64,000 bases of DNA, taken from NCBI GenBank assembly GCA_964592645.1, contig CAZQFV010000004.1, positions 124,001 through 188,000 of the forward strand. Direction: 5' to 3'. This DNA is from CAZQFV01 sp964592645. Its GTDB lineage: Bacteria; Chloroflexota; Chloroflexia; DTKN01. The notes under the pieces were generated by a model. It searched no databases and had not been told where the DNA came from. It saw only the letters and a list, made by a program, of their open reading frames with translations. Below, one piece after another: positions 21,982 to 31,181 of this stretch. Within the stretch, counting starts at the first letter, position 1. Every line of letters starts with the position of its first letter. The position numbers and the translations under genes are program-made.

Positions 21982-23667
21982 ATGCAACGCCCGCGTTTTG
22001 GTCCCCTGGTGATCCTTTTCCTGCTCTTCGTCCTGCTGAGCGGGTGCGGCCCCACCCCTGCGCCCCAGGCCACGACGGTCCCCACGGCGCCCCAGGCCAC
22101 AAAGGCCCCCACAGCCGTTCCCCAACCGAAGGTGGCCACCTTCATCTGGACCCAGGAGTTTGACACGCTCAATCCGCTCTACACCAACATGTGGTTCTCA
22201 TCGATCACCTTCCAGATCTGGAACTGCTGGGCCTGGGACTTTGACGATCAGAACGCTCCCCACCCTGTGCTGGTCAAGGAGATGCCCAGCATGGATAACG
22301 GCGGCATCTCCCCCGACGGCAAGACGATCACCCTCAAGCTGCGCGACGACATCGTCTGGTCCGACGGCACGCCGATCACCTCGGCCGACTTCGCCTTCAC
22401 CCACCGGATGACGCTCGACCCCAGCAACGCCGTCGCCTCGACCTACCCCAACGACCAGCTCGCGGCCTTGGAGACGCCCGACGCCCAGACCGTGGTCATG
22501 AAGTTCAACGAGCCCTTTGCCCCGTGGATGGGCACCTTCTGGCACGGCCTGCTGCCGGCCCACATCCTCCAACCGATGTACGACGCCGCCGGCACCCTCG
22601 ATACCGTCGAGTGGAACCGCGCCCCGAAGGTCGGATGCGGTCCCTTTGTGTTCGACAAGTGGGAGTCGGGCAGCTACGCCCGCTTCGTGGCCAACGACAA
22701 GTACTGGCTGGGCCGGCCCAAGATCGACGAGATCTTTTTCCGCTTCGTCCCCGACGACGCCTCGCAGGTGGCCGCCCTCAAGGCCGGCGACGGTGACCTG
22801 GGCACCTTCATCGCCTATCCCGACATGCCCCCCCTGGAAGCGGCCGGGGTGAACATCGTCTGGTCTTTCTCCGGGTACAACGAGGGGATCTACTTCAACC
22901 TGGGCGAAAAGGGCCACCCGGCCCTCAAGGACCTCAACGTCCGCAAGGCCATCGCCCTGGGGACCGACCGCTTCTCCCTCTGCAAGGACCTCTTGCTGGA
23001 CCGCACCGCGCCGGCCGCCACCTATTGGGACAACACCCCTTGGGTCGATCCCTCGATCAAGCCGTACCCCTACGATCCCAACCAGGCCAAGGCCCTCCTG
23101 GATGCGGCCGGCTGGGTGGACTCGAACGGCGACGGCGTGCGCGACAAGGGCGGCGTGGAGCTGATCCTGGACTATGGGACCACCACCCGCGAGGTGCGCA
23201 AGGACACCCAGGCCATCCTCCAGCAGCAACTGGCGGCCATCGGCATCAAGGTCAACCTGCTCAACTATGACTCCACCATCTACTTCGGCAGCTACGCCGA
23301 GGGCGGCCCATGCGCCACCGGGGAACTGGACATGTTCGAGTACTCGACCGTCGTCAACTTCCCCGATCCCGACACCTCCGAGTGGTACTGCGACCAGATC
23401 CCCAGCGACGATGCCCCGGACGGCACCAACTGGATGGCCGTCTGCGACCCGGCCCTGGAAAGCCTCTTCAAGCAGCAGACGACCCAGGTCGACTTTGAAG
23501 CGCGCCAGGCCACGCTGCACCAGATCTCCAAGTACATCTTCGACAACGTCTATTGGCTGGGCCTGTGGCTCGATCCGGACAGCTTTGCCATCGGTCCGCG
23601 CCTGTTGAACGTCAAGATCTCGGGGGCCACTCCCTTCTTCAACATCGCGGAGTGGGATATCAAATAG
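21982..23667 (+). CDS. peptide ABC transporter substrate-binding lipoprotein
   Basis: 561 residues, SBP family 5 (DppA/OppA). The signal peptide ends in a lipobox (FVLLSGCGP), so the protein is anchored outside the membrane; a Pro/Thr-rich linker follows. Family features: KLRDDIVWSDGTPITSADF, LKDLNVRKAIALGTDR and a C-terminal KYIFDNVYWLGLW region. It delivers di- or oligopeptides to the downstream permeases. AAGGAGGAAG precedes the ATG. A long stem-loop after its stop probably raises its mRNA level relative to the permeases. Confidence 0.92.
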   Translation: MQRPRFGPLVILFLLFVLLSGCGPTPAPQATTVPTAPQATKAPTAVPQPKVATFIWTQEFDTLNPLYTNMWFSSITFQIWNCWAWDFDDQNAPHPVLVKEMPSMDNGGISPDGKTITLKLRDDIVWSDGTPITSADFAFTHRMTLDPSNAVASTYPNDQLAALETPDAQTVVMKFNEPFAPWMGTFWHGLLPAHILQPMYDAAGTLDTVEWNRAPKVGCGPFVFDKWESGSYARFVANDKYWLGRPKIDEIFFRFVPDDASQVAALKAGDGDLGTFIAYPDMPPLEAAGVNIVWSFSGYNEGIYFNLGEKGHPALKDLNVRKAIALGTDRFSLCKDLLLDRTAPAATYWDNTPWVDPSIKPYPYDPNQAKALLDAAGWVDSNGDGVRDKGGVELILDYGTTTREVRKDTQAILQQQLAAIGIKVNLLNYDSTIYFGSYAEGGPCATGELDMFEYSTVVNFPDPDTSEWYCDQIPSDDAPDGTNWMAVCDPALESLFKQQTTQVDFEARQATLHQISKYIFDNVYWLGLWLDPDSFAIGPRLLNVKISGATPFFNIAEWDIK

Positions 23668-23687
23668 GGCCGCTCGCCCCTGGAGAA

Positions 23688-23724
23688 CCTGTGCCGGGGC
23701 GGGGCAGCCCCGTCCCGGCACAGG
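23688..23724 (+). terminator. 17-pair stem-loop between binding protein and permease genes
   Basis: CCTGTGCCGGGGCGGGG (23688-23704) pairs with the complement at 23708-23724 around a CAG loop, with one G-U pair. No T-run follows. In peptide importers such structures protect the upstream binding-protein mRNA or partly terminate. Confidence 0.65.
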
Positions 23725-23766
23725 CCCCCACAAGGGCCGGGGACCCCAACCTTTCGGGGGAAAGCG

Positions 23767-24798
23767 ATGTTCCGCTACATCGTCCGCCGCCTCCTCCAGG
23801 CCGTCCCGCTGCTCCTGATCATCAGCCTCCTGGTCTTTGTGCTGATGATGAACGCCGGCGACCCCCTGGCCACGCTCGGCGGCCGGCGGGTGACCCGCCC
23901 GGCCGACCGGCAGCGCCTGGCCCGCCAACTGGGGCTGGACAAGCCCATCTATATGCAGTACCTCTACTGGCTGGCCGGCAACGATTGGGACACCTTCGAC
24001 CTCGATTTCGACGGGGTGCCCGAGACCCGCGGCCAGCGCAGGGGGGTGCTGCGCGGCGACTTCGGAAACTCGCTGATCGAGAAGCGGCCGGTGACCCAGG
24101 TGATCGCCGACCGCCTGCCCAACACCCTGATCCTGATGGGTGCCTACGAGGTCATCGTGATCGTCGGCGCCCTGGCGATTGGCGTCTACTCGGCGCTGCG
24201 GCAGTATTCGGCGATGGATCACATCATCACCGCCCTCTCCTTTATCGGCTACTCCATGCCGATCTTTCTCGTCGCCCTGCTGACTATGTACCTCTTTGCG
24301 GTGAACTTCAAGCTCTGGGGGCTGCCCTACCTGCCCACGGTGGGCATGTTCGACCCGCAGGCCGGCAAGACGGTGGCCCAGGTGGCCTGGCACATGGTCC
24401 TGCCGGTAACCAGCCTGTCGGTGATCAGCCTATCCGGCTACAGCCGCTACATCCGCAGCACGATGCTCGAGGTGCTCAGCCAAGACTATGTACGGACGGC
24501 GCGCTCCAAGGGCCTGCCGCGGCGCGTCGTCATCTTTGTCCACGCCCTGAAGAACGCCTCCCTGCCGCTGGTTACCATCATCGGGCTCGACATCCCCAGC
24601 CTTCTGGCCGGCGCGGTGGTCACCGAGCGCATCTTTGCCTGGCCCGGCATGGGCCGCCTGTTCCTGGACAGCCTGGAGCTTTCCGACACCACGGTGGTGA
24701 TGGGCATGCTCATGCTGATCTCGGTCGCCGTGATCGTCTTTCAGATCATCACCGACCTGGTCTATGCTTGGCTCGATCCACGCATCCGCTATACCTAG
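23767..24798 (+). CDS. dipeptide/oligopeptide ABC permease (DppB-like)
   Basis: 343 residues. MFRYIVRRLLQAVPLLLIIS is the classic DppB/OppB N-terminus. Six membrane segments and an EAA-type loop (YVRTARSKGLPRRVVIFVHALKN split over the coupling helix) follow. A periplasmic insert (DTFDLDFDGVPETRGQRRG) is longer than in E. coli DppB. It works with the next gene as the two halves of the channel. Confidence 0.94.
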   Translation: MFRYIVRRLLQAVPLLLIISLLVFVLMMNAGDPLATLGGRRVTRPADRQRLARQLGLDKPIYMQYLYWLAGNDWDTFDLDFDGVPETRGQRRGVLRGDFGNSLIEKRPVTQVIADRLPNTLILMGAYEVIVIVGALAIGVYSALRQYSAMDHIITALSFIGYSMPIFLVALLTMYLFAVNFKLWGLPYLPTVGMFDPQAGKTVAQVAWHMVLPVTSLSVISLSGYSRYIRSTMLEVLSQDYVRTARSKGLPRRVVIFVHALKNASLPLVTIIGLDIPSLLAGAVVTERIFAWPGMGRLFLDSLELSDTTVVMGMLMLISVAVIVFQIITDLVYAWLDPRIRYT

Positions 24799-24822
24799 AA
24801 AAGGCCCGTAGGAGGACGACCG

Positions 24823-25770
24823 ATGGCGGAACCCCTGGCCCCTCCCGCCGCCAACGCCGTAGATGAGCTGGAAGCGCCCCCGCTGACGCTGGCCCAGTTG
24901 ACCTGGCGCCGTTTCCGGCGCCACAAGATGGCGCTCTTCGGCGCGGTGATGCTCATCCTGCTCGTCCTGTATTCCTTCGGCGGTGCCATCTTTATCAGCG
25001 AAGAGTATGCCAACTTCAACGATACGAAACTTATCCTCCAGCCGCCGTCGCGCGAACACCCCTTTGGCACCGACACCGTCGGGCGCGACATCCTGGCCCG
25101 CACCATCTACGGCGGGCAGATCTCGCTGCTGATCGGCCTGACGGCCATGCTGGTCGAGACCGTCGTCGGAGTCCTGATCGGCGCCGTTGCCGGCTACTAC
25201 GGCGGCATCATCGACAGCGTCCTGATGCGCTTCACCGAGGCTATGTTCAACATCCCATCGCTCCTGCTGCTCCTGGTGATGGCCAAGTTCTTCGGCGGCA
25301 AGATCCCCAACCTAACCGTGCTCGGTCGCACCTTCAGCGGCAGCGTGGTGGTCATCATCCTGATCATCGGACTGACCAGTTGGATGTACCTGGCCCGCAT
25401 CGTCCGCGCCCAGTTCCTGTCGCTCAAGCAGCACGAGTTCGTCCTGGCCGCCCGGGCCATCGGCACACCGCGCCGGCAGATCATCTTTCAGCACATCCTG
25501 CCCAACTGTATCGCCCCGATCGTCGTCTCGGCCACCTTGGGAGTGGCCAACGCTATCACTATGGAAGCCTATATCAGTTTTCTGGGCCTGGGCGTGCAGC
25601 CTCCGACGGCCACCTGGGGCAACATCCTGGAACGGGCCAACAACTATATCGAAGAGGCCCCCTGGCTGTGGATCTTTCCGGGCCTCTTGATCGTGCTAAC
25701 CGTGCTCAGCATCAACTTTGTCGGCGATGGGCTGCGCGACGCGCTGGATCCGCGCAGCCGGGCAGTTTGA
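24823..25770 (+). CDS. dipeptide/oligopeptide ABC permease (DppC-like)
   Basis: 315 residues with a hydrophilic N-terminus, then a membrane helix (MALFGAVMLILLVLYSFGG), the DppC motif HPFGTDTVGRDILARTIYGG, and an EAA loop (EFVLAARAIGTPRRQIIFQH). Ends LRDALDPRSRAV, typical of the family. It starts 24 bases after dppB with TAGGAGGACG upstream. Confidence 0.95.
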   Translation: MAEPLAPPAANAVDELEAPPLTLAQLTWRRFRRHKMALFGAVMLILLVLYSFGGAIFISEEYANFNDTKLILQPPSREHPFGTDTVGRDILARTIYGGQISLLIGLTAMLVETVVGVLIGAVAGYYGGIIDSVLMRFTEAMFNIPSLLLLLVMAKFFGGKIPNLTVLGRTFSGSVVVIILIIGLTSWMYLARIVRAQFLSLKQHEFVLAARAIGTPRRQIIFQHILPNCIAPIVVSATLGVANAITMEAYISFLGLGVQPPTATWGNILERANNYIEEAPWLWIFPGLLIVLTVLSINFVGDGLRDALDPRSRAV

Positions 25771-25797
25771 GCGAACCGCGTCCTCGAGGTGAACGCC

Positions 25798-26781
25798 ATG
25801 GCACTGCTACGGGTGCGGGACCTGCGGACCCGCTTCCATACCCCGGAAGGCACGGTCTATGCGGTGAACGGCGTCTCTTTCGACCTGGACGAAGGCGAGA
25901 CGCTGGCCATCGTCGGGGAGAGCGGCTGCGGCAAATCGGTCAGCATGCTGTCCATCCTGGGGCTGATCCCCCAGCCTCCCGGGGAGGTCTATAGCGGGAC
26001 GGCAGTGTACGCGGGGCTCGACCTGCTGCGCCTATCCGAAAGCGACCTGGAGCCCATCCGCGGAAAAGAGATCAGCATGATCTTCCAGGAGCCGATGACG
26101 GCGCTGAACCCGGTGCTGACCGTCGGCCGGCAGATCACCGAATCGCTCCTGACGCACACGGCGATGTCGCCGCGCGAGGCCGCCGAGCGCACCGTCTCCC
26201 TGCTGGAGGGGGTGGGCATCCCCGACGCCGCGCGGCGGCTGGGCAACTACCCGCACGAGTTCTCCGGCGGGCAGCGCCAGCGGGTGATGATCGCCATGGC
26301 ATTGGCCTGTGAACCCAAGCTGCTCATCGCCGACGAACCGACGACGGCCCTCGACGTGACGATCCAGGCCCAGATCACCGAGCTGATGGTCAAGCTGCGC
26401 CAACAGATGGGCATGGCCATCATCTGGATCACCCACGACCTGGGCGTCGTGGCCGGCCTGGCCCAGCGGGTCATCGTGATGTACGCCGGGTTCGTCGTCG
26501 AAGAAGCCCCGGTAGAAGATTTGTACGCGGACCCCCGCCACCCCTATACCCGCGCCCTGCTGGAAGCCCTGCCGCGGGTGGACCGGACCCGCCGGCAGCG
26601 CCTGAAATCGATCCCCGGAGCTCCCCCCAGCCTGTTGGTGGAGCCCAAAGGGTGCCCCTTTGCCCGGCGCTGCGAGCTGGCGATCGAGCGCTGTCGGACG
26701 GACAACCCCGCACTAACGGCAGTGAGGGCGGGCCATCGCGCCGCTTGTTGGATCGACGTGACCACGGGAGGGCCGCGATGA
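25798..26781 (+). CDS. dipeptide/oligopeptide ABC ATPase (DppD-like)
   Basis: 327 residues: VGESGCGKSVSML Walker A, FQEPMTALNPV, FSGGQRQRVMIAMAL, LIADEPTTALDVT, WITHDLGVVAG. The C-terminal oligopeptide-transporter extension has the Cys-containing GCPFARRCELAIERC motif, which in related ATPases can bind an Fe-S cluster. ATG 25798 follows GAGGTG; a GTG at 25789 overlaps that site. The stop overlaps the next start by four bases. Confidence 0.94.
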   Translation: MALLRVRDLRTRFHTPEGTVYAVNGVSFDLDEGETLAIVGESGCGKSVSMLSILGLIPQPPGEVYSGTAVYAGLDLLRLSESDLEPIRGKEISMIFQEPMTALNPVLTVGRQITESLLTHTAMSPREAAERTVSLLEGVGIPDAARRLGNYPHEFSGGQRQRVMIAMALACEPKLLIADEPTTALDVTIQAQITELMVKLRQQMGMAIIWITHDLGVVAGLAQRVIVMYAGFVVEEAPVEDLYADPRHPYTRALLEALPRVDRTRRQRLKSIPGAPPSLLVEPKGCPFARRCELAIERCRTDNPALTAVRAGHRAACWIDVTTGGPR

Positions 26782-27761
26782 ACGCCCCGCAGCCGCTGGT
26801 GCAGGTGGAGAACCTGGTGAAGCACTTTCCCATCACCCGGGGGATCGTCTTTCAGCGCGCCGTGGGCGCGGTGCGCGCCGTGGACGGCATCTCGTTCACC
26901 ATCGTGCGCGGGGAAACGTTGGGCCTGGTAGGCGAGAGCGGCTGCGGCAAGACCACGGCCGGCCGGACGATCCTGGGCCTGTACCCGGCGACGGCCGGGA
27001 CGGTCCTGATCGACGGCCTGAACGTGCACGCCGCCAAGGGGCCCACGCTGATGGCCATCCGCCGCAAGGCGCAGATGATCTTCCAGGACCCCTTCGGCTC
27101 GCTCAACCCGCGCTGGACCATCAACGCCATCATCGGCGAGCCCCTCCGCGTGCACCGCCTCTGCTGCTCGGAAAAAGAGCGCACCGCGCGGGTCCAGGAG
27201 CTTTTGGGTCTCGTGGGGATGAGCGCGCGCCTGGTGAACCGTTTCCCGCACGAGTTCTCCGGCGGCCAGCGCCAGCGTATCGGCGTGGCCCGCGCCCTGG
27301 CTTCCGAGCCCGAGTTCATCGTCTGCGACGAGCCGATCTCGGCGCTCGACGTTTCCATCCAGGCCCAGGTGGTGAACCTGCTCGAGGATCTGCAGGCCCG
27401 CTTCAACCTGACCTACCTCTTTATCGCCCACGACCTGAGCATGGTCCGCCACATCTGCAGCCGGGTGGCGGTGATGTACCTGGGGAAACTGGTGGAGCTG
27501 GCGGAAAAAGACGAGCTGTACGACCACCCCCTGCACCCCTACACCCGGGCCCTCCTCTCCGCCGTGCCGGTGCCCGACCCCCTATTCGAGCGTCGGCGCC
27601 GGCGGGTCGTGCTGCAGGGCGACGTGCCCAACCCGGCGCACCCCCCGACGGGCTGCTACTTCAGCCCGCGCTGCGCCGAGGCCAAGCCCCGCTGCAGCAG
27701 CGAGCCCCCTCCCTGGTACGACGCCGGCGGGGGGCACATGGTGGCCTGCCACCCCCATTGA
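26778..27761 (+). CDS. dipeptide/oligopeptide ABC ATPase (DppF-like)
   Basis: 327 residues: VGESGCGKTTAGRTI, FQDPFGSLNPRW, FSGGQRQRIGVARAL, FIVCDEPISALDVS, FIAHDLSMVRHI. The C-terminal GCYFSPRCAEAKPRC parallels the Cys motif in DppD. Coupled to dppD through ATGA. It ends convergently against the C45-type gene, with a 15-bp palindrome between them. Confidence 0.94.
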   Translation: MNAPQPLVQVENLVKHFPITRGIVFQRAVGAVRAVDGISFTIVRGETLGLVGESGCGKTTAGRTILGLYPATAGTVLIDGLNVHAAKGPTLMAIRRKAQMIFQDPFGSLNPRWTINAIIGEPLRVHRLCCSEKERTARVQELLGLVGMSARLVNRFPHEFSGGQRQRIGVARALASEPEFIVCDEPISALDVSIQAQVVNLLEDLQARFNLTYLFIAHDLSMVRHICSRVAVMYLGKLVELAEKDELYDHPLHPYTRALLSAVPVPDPLFERRRRRVVLQGDVPNPAHPPTGCYFSPRCAEAKPRCSSEPPPWYDAGGGHMVACHPH

Positions 27762-27790
27762 ACCCGACAGGGGACTTTGCTCCTCATGAC

Positions 27791-27829
27791 GAGGTAGGGG
27801 CGACCCAGCGAATCGGTCGCCCCTACCTC
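27791..27829. terminator. perfect 15-bp palindrome between convergent genes
   Basis: GAGGTAGGGGCGACC (27791-27805) and GGTCGCCCCTACCTC (27815-27829) around a 9-nt loop. It can serve as a bidirectional terminator. The GTAGGGGCGACC core resembles a dispersed repeat I know from other bacterial genomes; only one copy is in this window. Confidence 0.7.
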
Positions 27830-27876
27830 TATCTGAGCCCGTTTCCACCCGGGCACCTCCTCGGCCGGCCGGCCGT

Positions 27877-29001
27877 TCAACTGGGATACCCTGGCGGCAT
27901 CCATGGCTCCAGGGCATACTCGCGATAGGTGGTCTGGCAAGGGTATCCCGGTCCAATCCAGGCCCGCCGCTCCTCCAGGTTGATAATGATGCTAAAGACC
28001 GTCGTGGCGGCGGGAGTGTGTTTGCAGATCGAGGCCGGATAGTTGGCATGGTCGGCCAGGAGCTGCTGCATGAGGTGGGGCGACAGCCGGCCATAGTTTT
28101 CCCGCAGCAGGCGCTGCGTGCGGTAGTAGCGAAAGATCGAGTTGCCGATGTGGTGCGGCGTGGCCTCGAACCGGCGCATCGGCCAACTGACATAGTGGTT
28201 GGAATGACACAGGATGTTGTCCTCGATATAGATCGGCTCGCAGTCGGTGGCCGAGCCCTCCATGCTGTAGACCTCGCCGTTGGCGTCGGCGATGACGTTG
28301 TTATAGTTGGAAGCGCGCAGTGGCAGCAGACAGGCATCGAGCGCCTCGCCCAGCCGCCGGGAGCCCAGGATGGCCCGCGCCAACAGCGCGCGCGGCACCC
28401 CCGGGCGGATATCGTGGCACGAGACGGCGTTGCCCGTCATGCTGATGCCGGCGGCGTTGAACCCGGCGCTGAAGCCCAACCCGCCGATGGTGACGCCGAT
28501 GAACTCGGGCTCATCGCCGGCCTGGACCTGCAGGGTGGCCAGGTACGCCTCGGCCTCCGGGGCGGTGTCGTTGTTGTGCGCAATCAGGGTAACGCCCCCC
28601 ACCGTGGCCTCCCCGCGCGCCGCGAGGTCGGTGCAGCCCCGCAGGAGCGGCGAAGCCGTATCGTAGAGCGCCCGCCCGGTCAACAGGGGCGATACACCGA
28701 GCCAGGCCGCCGGCTCCCACAGCTCCTCGCACATGCACAGGAACAGCTCCTCGAACGACACACCTGCCCCCTCCGCGGTGCCCTTCAGCTCCTCGACGTA
28801 CTGGGGGTATACGCTGCGGCTGTGGGAGAGACAAAGTTGGCCCTTCAGCAGCATATCGTTCCAGGTAACCCCGGGCGGCAGGCTGGAACGCATCCACTCG
28901 ATGGACCGGGCCACCTGGGGCCGCAGCGTCTCGCCGATCTGCCGGCCGACCTCGCGGTGCGGGCCTTTGAACTTGAAAAAGGGCATCGTATTCGTTGCCA
29001 T
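27877..29001 (-). CDS. C45-type peptidase / acyl-CoA:6-aminopenicillanate acyltransferase-like Ntn hydrolase
   Basis: 374 residues. The pattern KFKGPHREVGRQIGETL, VSFEELFLCMCEELWE and then RGCTDLAARG (candidate nucleophile Cys123) followed by VTLIAHNNDTAPE is that of the C45/AAT-like family. In these, a Cys exposed by self-cleavage attacks amide bonds. Members act on acyl amino acids, peptides or beta-lactam side chains. Location beside a dipeptide importer suggests it processes imported N-acyl peptides, but a signal peptide is absent and the substrate is unknown. AGAGGAGGTG precedes the start. Confidence 0.8.
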   Translation of the reverse strand: MATNTMPFFKFKGPHREVGRQIGETLRPQVARSIEWMRSSLPPGVTWNDMLLKGQLCLSHSRSVYPQYVEELKGTAEGAGVSFEELFLCMCEELWEPAAWLGVSPLLTGRALYDTASPLLRGCTDLAARGEATVGGVTLIAHNNDTAPEAEAYLATLQVQAGDEPEFIGVTIGGLGFSAGFNAAGISMTGNAVSCHDIRPGVPRALLARAILGSRRLGEALDACLLPLRASNYNNVIADANGEVYSMEGSATDCEPIYIEDNILCHSNHYVSWPMRRFEATPHHIGNSIFRYYRTQRLLRENYGRLSPHLMQQLLADHANYPASICKHTPAATTVFSIIINLEERRAWIGPGYPCQTTYREYALEPWMPPGYPS

Positions 29002-29688
29002 GGTTCACCTCCTCTGGTACAGATTGCCCTGTCCGCCGATAGACAATGGGAGGCCCTGTGGGTCTGGCCGCGGAGAGAGATACGCGCCAGGTACGCCGGG
29101 ACCGGCGGCCGGGAAAACGCCAAGCGTTCCCTGCGGCGCCGGGGCGCCCGGGTCCCCTTGATTGTTGGGTCAGTTGGAGAAAAGATGGGGAAAAGCTATA
29201 ACACCACAGGGCCAGATGGTGCGCGCGGCAGCGCCCGAAGTGTGCTGGGAGACGCCGCCGCTCCCATCTGCTGGGATCAATAGCGGCTACGGCCCACGTC
29301 TATAACGTTGCCGGAGGACACGCCCCGGCAACGCTCCTGTGTTCTGTGGATCTCGGGCTACCAGGCTTCCATAGACGAGGGCATGGCCGATTTCCTCCGC
29401 GTACGGGAGTGGGGAGTTCTGTCGTGGATCCAACTTCCCGGTCTTCATCGCCTGCTCCAAGCCCGGGGGCCAAAGCGGTCCCCGGCGCCGTTATCGCGGC
29501 GCAAAATGCGCGCCATGAAATAGATAGCACGATTTCACCGCTTTGTCAAGCGCCTTTTCCACTCGACGGCGCGCCCGTTTCCGGCATACCGGGGCCATAT
29601 CCGCGCCGCGGCGTAAAAGGATCGGCGAAGAGATCCCCTGTTCCTGCTGCTCCTTGCCTCTTGTGGTATAATACCCCTGGAGGCAGAG
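29002..29688. other. 687-bp intergenic region without a convincing gene
   Basis: This lies between two divergent genes. Short frames exist on both strands, but none shows protein-like composition or a ribosome site. Near the right end TATAAT (29667-29672) lies 16 bases before the TPR gene start with GGAGG at 29679-29683, giving a likely promoter with a weak -35. No repeats or RNA genes were recognised. Confidence 0.5.
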
Positions 29689-31113
29689 ATGCACACCGAT
29701 ACCCTGATCATCCTCCTGGCGCTCTTCGGGGCGTTCGTGCTGGGTTTCCTGGCCGGCATCTTTTTCAACACGCTGCGCCGGGTTCTCCGCGGCATCTGGC
29801 ACGCCCCCGGACGGGCGGCGCGCGGCATCGTCCGCCTTGGCGGGCGCCTGGCCGACACCTTCCGCCCCGCCCCCAAAGAGGGGCCGGCCGGCCGACAGGA
29901 GATCCCCCTGCCCGAACAGCCCTTGAGCCGCGCCGTAGCCCTGCTGCTGACCTTTCCCCCGCGCCGCGCCCAGGAGCTGTTCGAGATGGGCGAAGAGGCG
30001 CTCGCCGCCGGACACGACCGCGCCGCCGAGGGCCATTTCCTCACCGCCCTCTTCTGGGACAACGGAAGGAAGCTGCCGGCCCTGCACGTGCGCATCCACC
30101 TGCGCTTGGGCGAGATCCGCGCCCGGCGCGGCGACCTGCACGGGGCCATCGCCGCCTATGAGCACGCCCGCACCCTGTCGCCGGGGAGCGTCGAACCCTA
30201 CCTGCAGCTCGGCCAGCTCCTCTTCCGCGCCGGCAAACCGGGCCAGTCGCTCTACGAGCTGGGCCGGGCCCTGGAGCTGGACCCCAACAACCTCGACGTC
30301 CGCTACCACCTCTACCGGGTCTACCAGCAGAGCGGCATGCAGCAGGAGGCGCTGACCCAACTGCGCCTGCTCAAGGCCGGCGAGGAAGCCACGGTCATCG
30401 CCGACCTCTTCCTGCGCCACGCCCGCGAGCACCTGCGCCGCGACGAGCTGTCCATGGCGGCCGGGGACTATCGCCTCAGCCTGGAGCTGCTCCCCGACCG
30501 GGAGGAGGCCATTTGGTCGCTGGGCGATATCCTCTACCGCCAACAGCAGCACGCCGAGGCGCTGCGTGTCTGGGGGCGCGGGCTGTGGCTCTCCCTGTCG
30601 CCGGCGCTGGACGAAAGGCTGCTGGCGCTGGCCCGGGCCGGACTGGATGAGGAAGTCGAGGCCGTCTACCGGCGGGCGACCCTGCTGCACCCCCGGGCCG
30701 GCCGGCTCTCTATGGTCCTGGGCGACCTGGCCGAGGCCCGCGGCCAGAGACAGGAAGCGGCCCGGCACTGGGAAGAGGCCGCGGCCGTCCAGCCCGACCT
30801 GGTGGAGGCCCACCTGCGGCTGGAGAAACTCTACGACGCCGACGGCCGGCCCGAACTGGCCCGGGGACACCTGCGCGCCGCGCTGATGGCGCTGTGGGGC
30901 CAGGAGATCGTCTATCGCTGCCGCGCCTGCGGACACGTCACCGAGATAGAGCAGCCCTACTGCTTCGCCTGCGGGCGCTGGGACAGCCTGGTTCCCCTGT
31001 CCCGCCGCGACCTGGAGGCCGGCCGCGCCCTGGTCCCTGCCGACCTGGCGCAGCGGGTGAGCACCTGGTGGGAGCGAGTGCGGGGCTGGTTGCTGGGGCC
31101 CGGCGGGGGGTGA
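29689..31113 (+). CDS. membrane-anchored TPR protein with C-terminal zinc ribbon (LapB/YciM-like layout)
   Basis: 474 residues. One N-terminal membrane helix (IILLALFGAFVLGFLAGIFF), a basic stretch, then tandem TPR units over about 90-400 (for example AIAAYEHARTLSPGSVEPYLQLGQ, shown here only in part by AIAAYEHARTL and LELDPNNLDVRYHLYRVY). It ends in a rubredoxin-like ribbon CRACG-YCFACG. The order helix-TPR-ribbon is that of LapB/YciM, which controls LPS synthesis in proteobacteria. If this organism lacks LPS the partner must differ. Homology beyond layout is unproven. Confidence 0.8.
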   Translation: MHTDTLIILLALFGAFVLGFLAGIFFNTLRRVLRGIWHAPGRAARGIVRLGGRLADTFRPAPKEGPAGRQEIPLPEQPLSRAVALLLTFPPRRAQELFEMGEEALAAGHDRAAEGHFLTALFWDNGRKLPALHVRIHLRLGEIRARRGDLHGAIAAYEHARTLSPGSVEPYLQLGQLLFRAGKPGQSLYELGRALELDPNNLDVRYHLYRVYQQSGMQQEALTQLRLLKAGEEATVIADLFLRHAREHLRRDELSMAAGDYRLSLELLPDREEAIWSLGDILYRQQQHAEALRVWGRGLWLSLSPALDERLLALARAGLDEEVEAVYRRATLLHPRAGRLSMVLGDLAEARGQRQEAARHWEEAAAVQPDLVEAHLRLEKLYDADGRPELARGHLRAALMALWGQEIVYRCRACGHVTEIEQPYCFACGRWDSLVPLSRRDLEAGRALVPADLAQRVSTWWERVRGWLLGPGGG

Positions 31114-31181
31114 TGGGGAGAGGGGGAGACAAGGAAACGCAGCCATGTTTGCTTGAACCGAAGCTCCAAGGAGAATCGACA

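Noticed and set aside
21753..22172. Minus-strand frame opposite the dipeptide operon leader
   Set aside because: It overlaps the signal peptide region of the binding protein antisense and has no start context, although a middle part looks superficially hydrophobic.
29308..29523. 71-codon plus-strand frame in the long intergenic gap
   Set aside because: No ribosome site and unremarkable composition; insufficient to call a gene.
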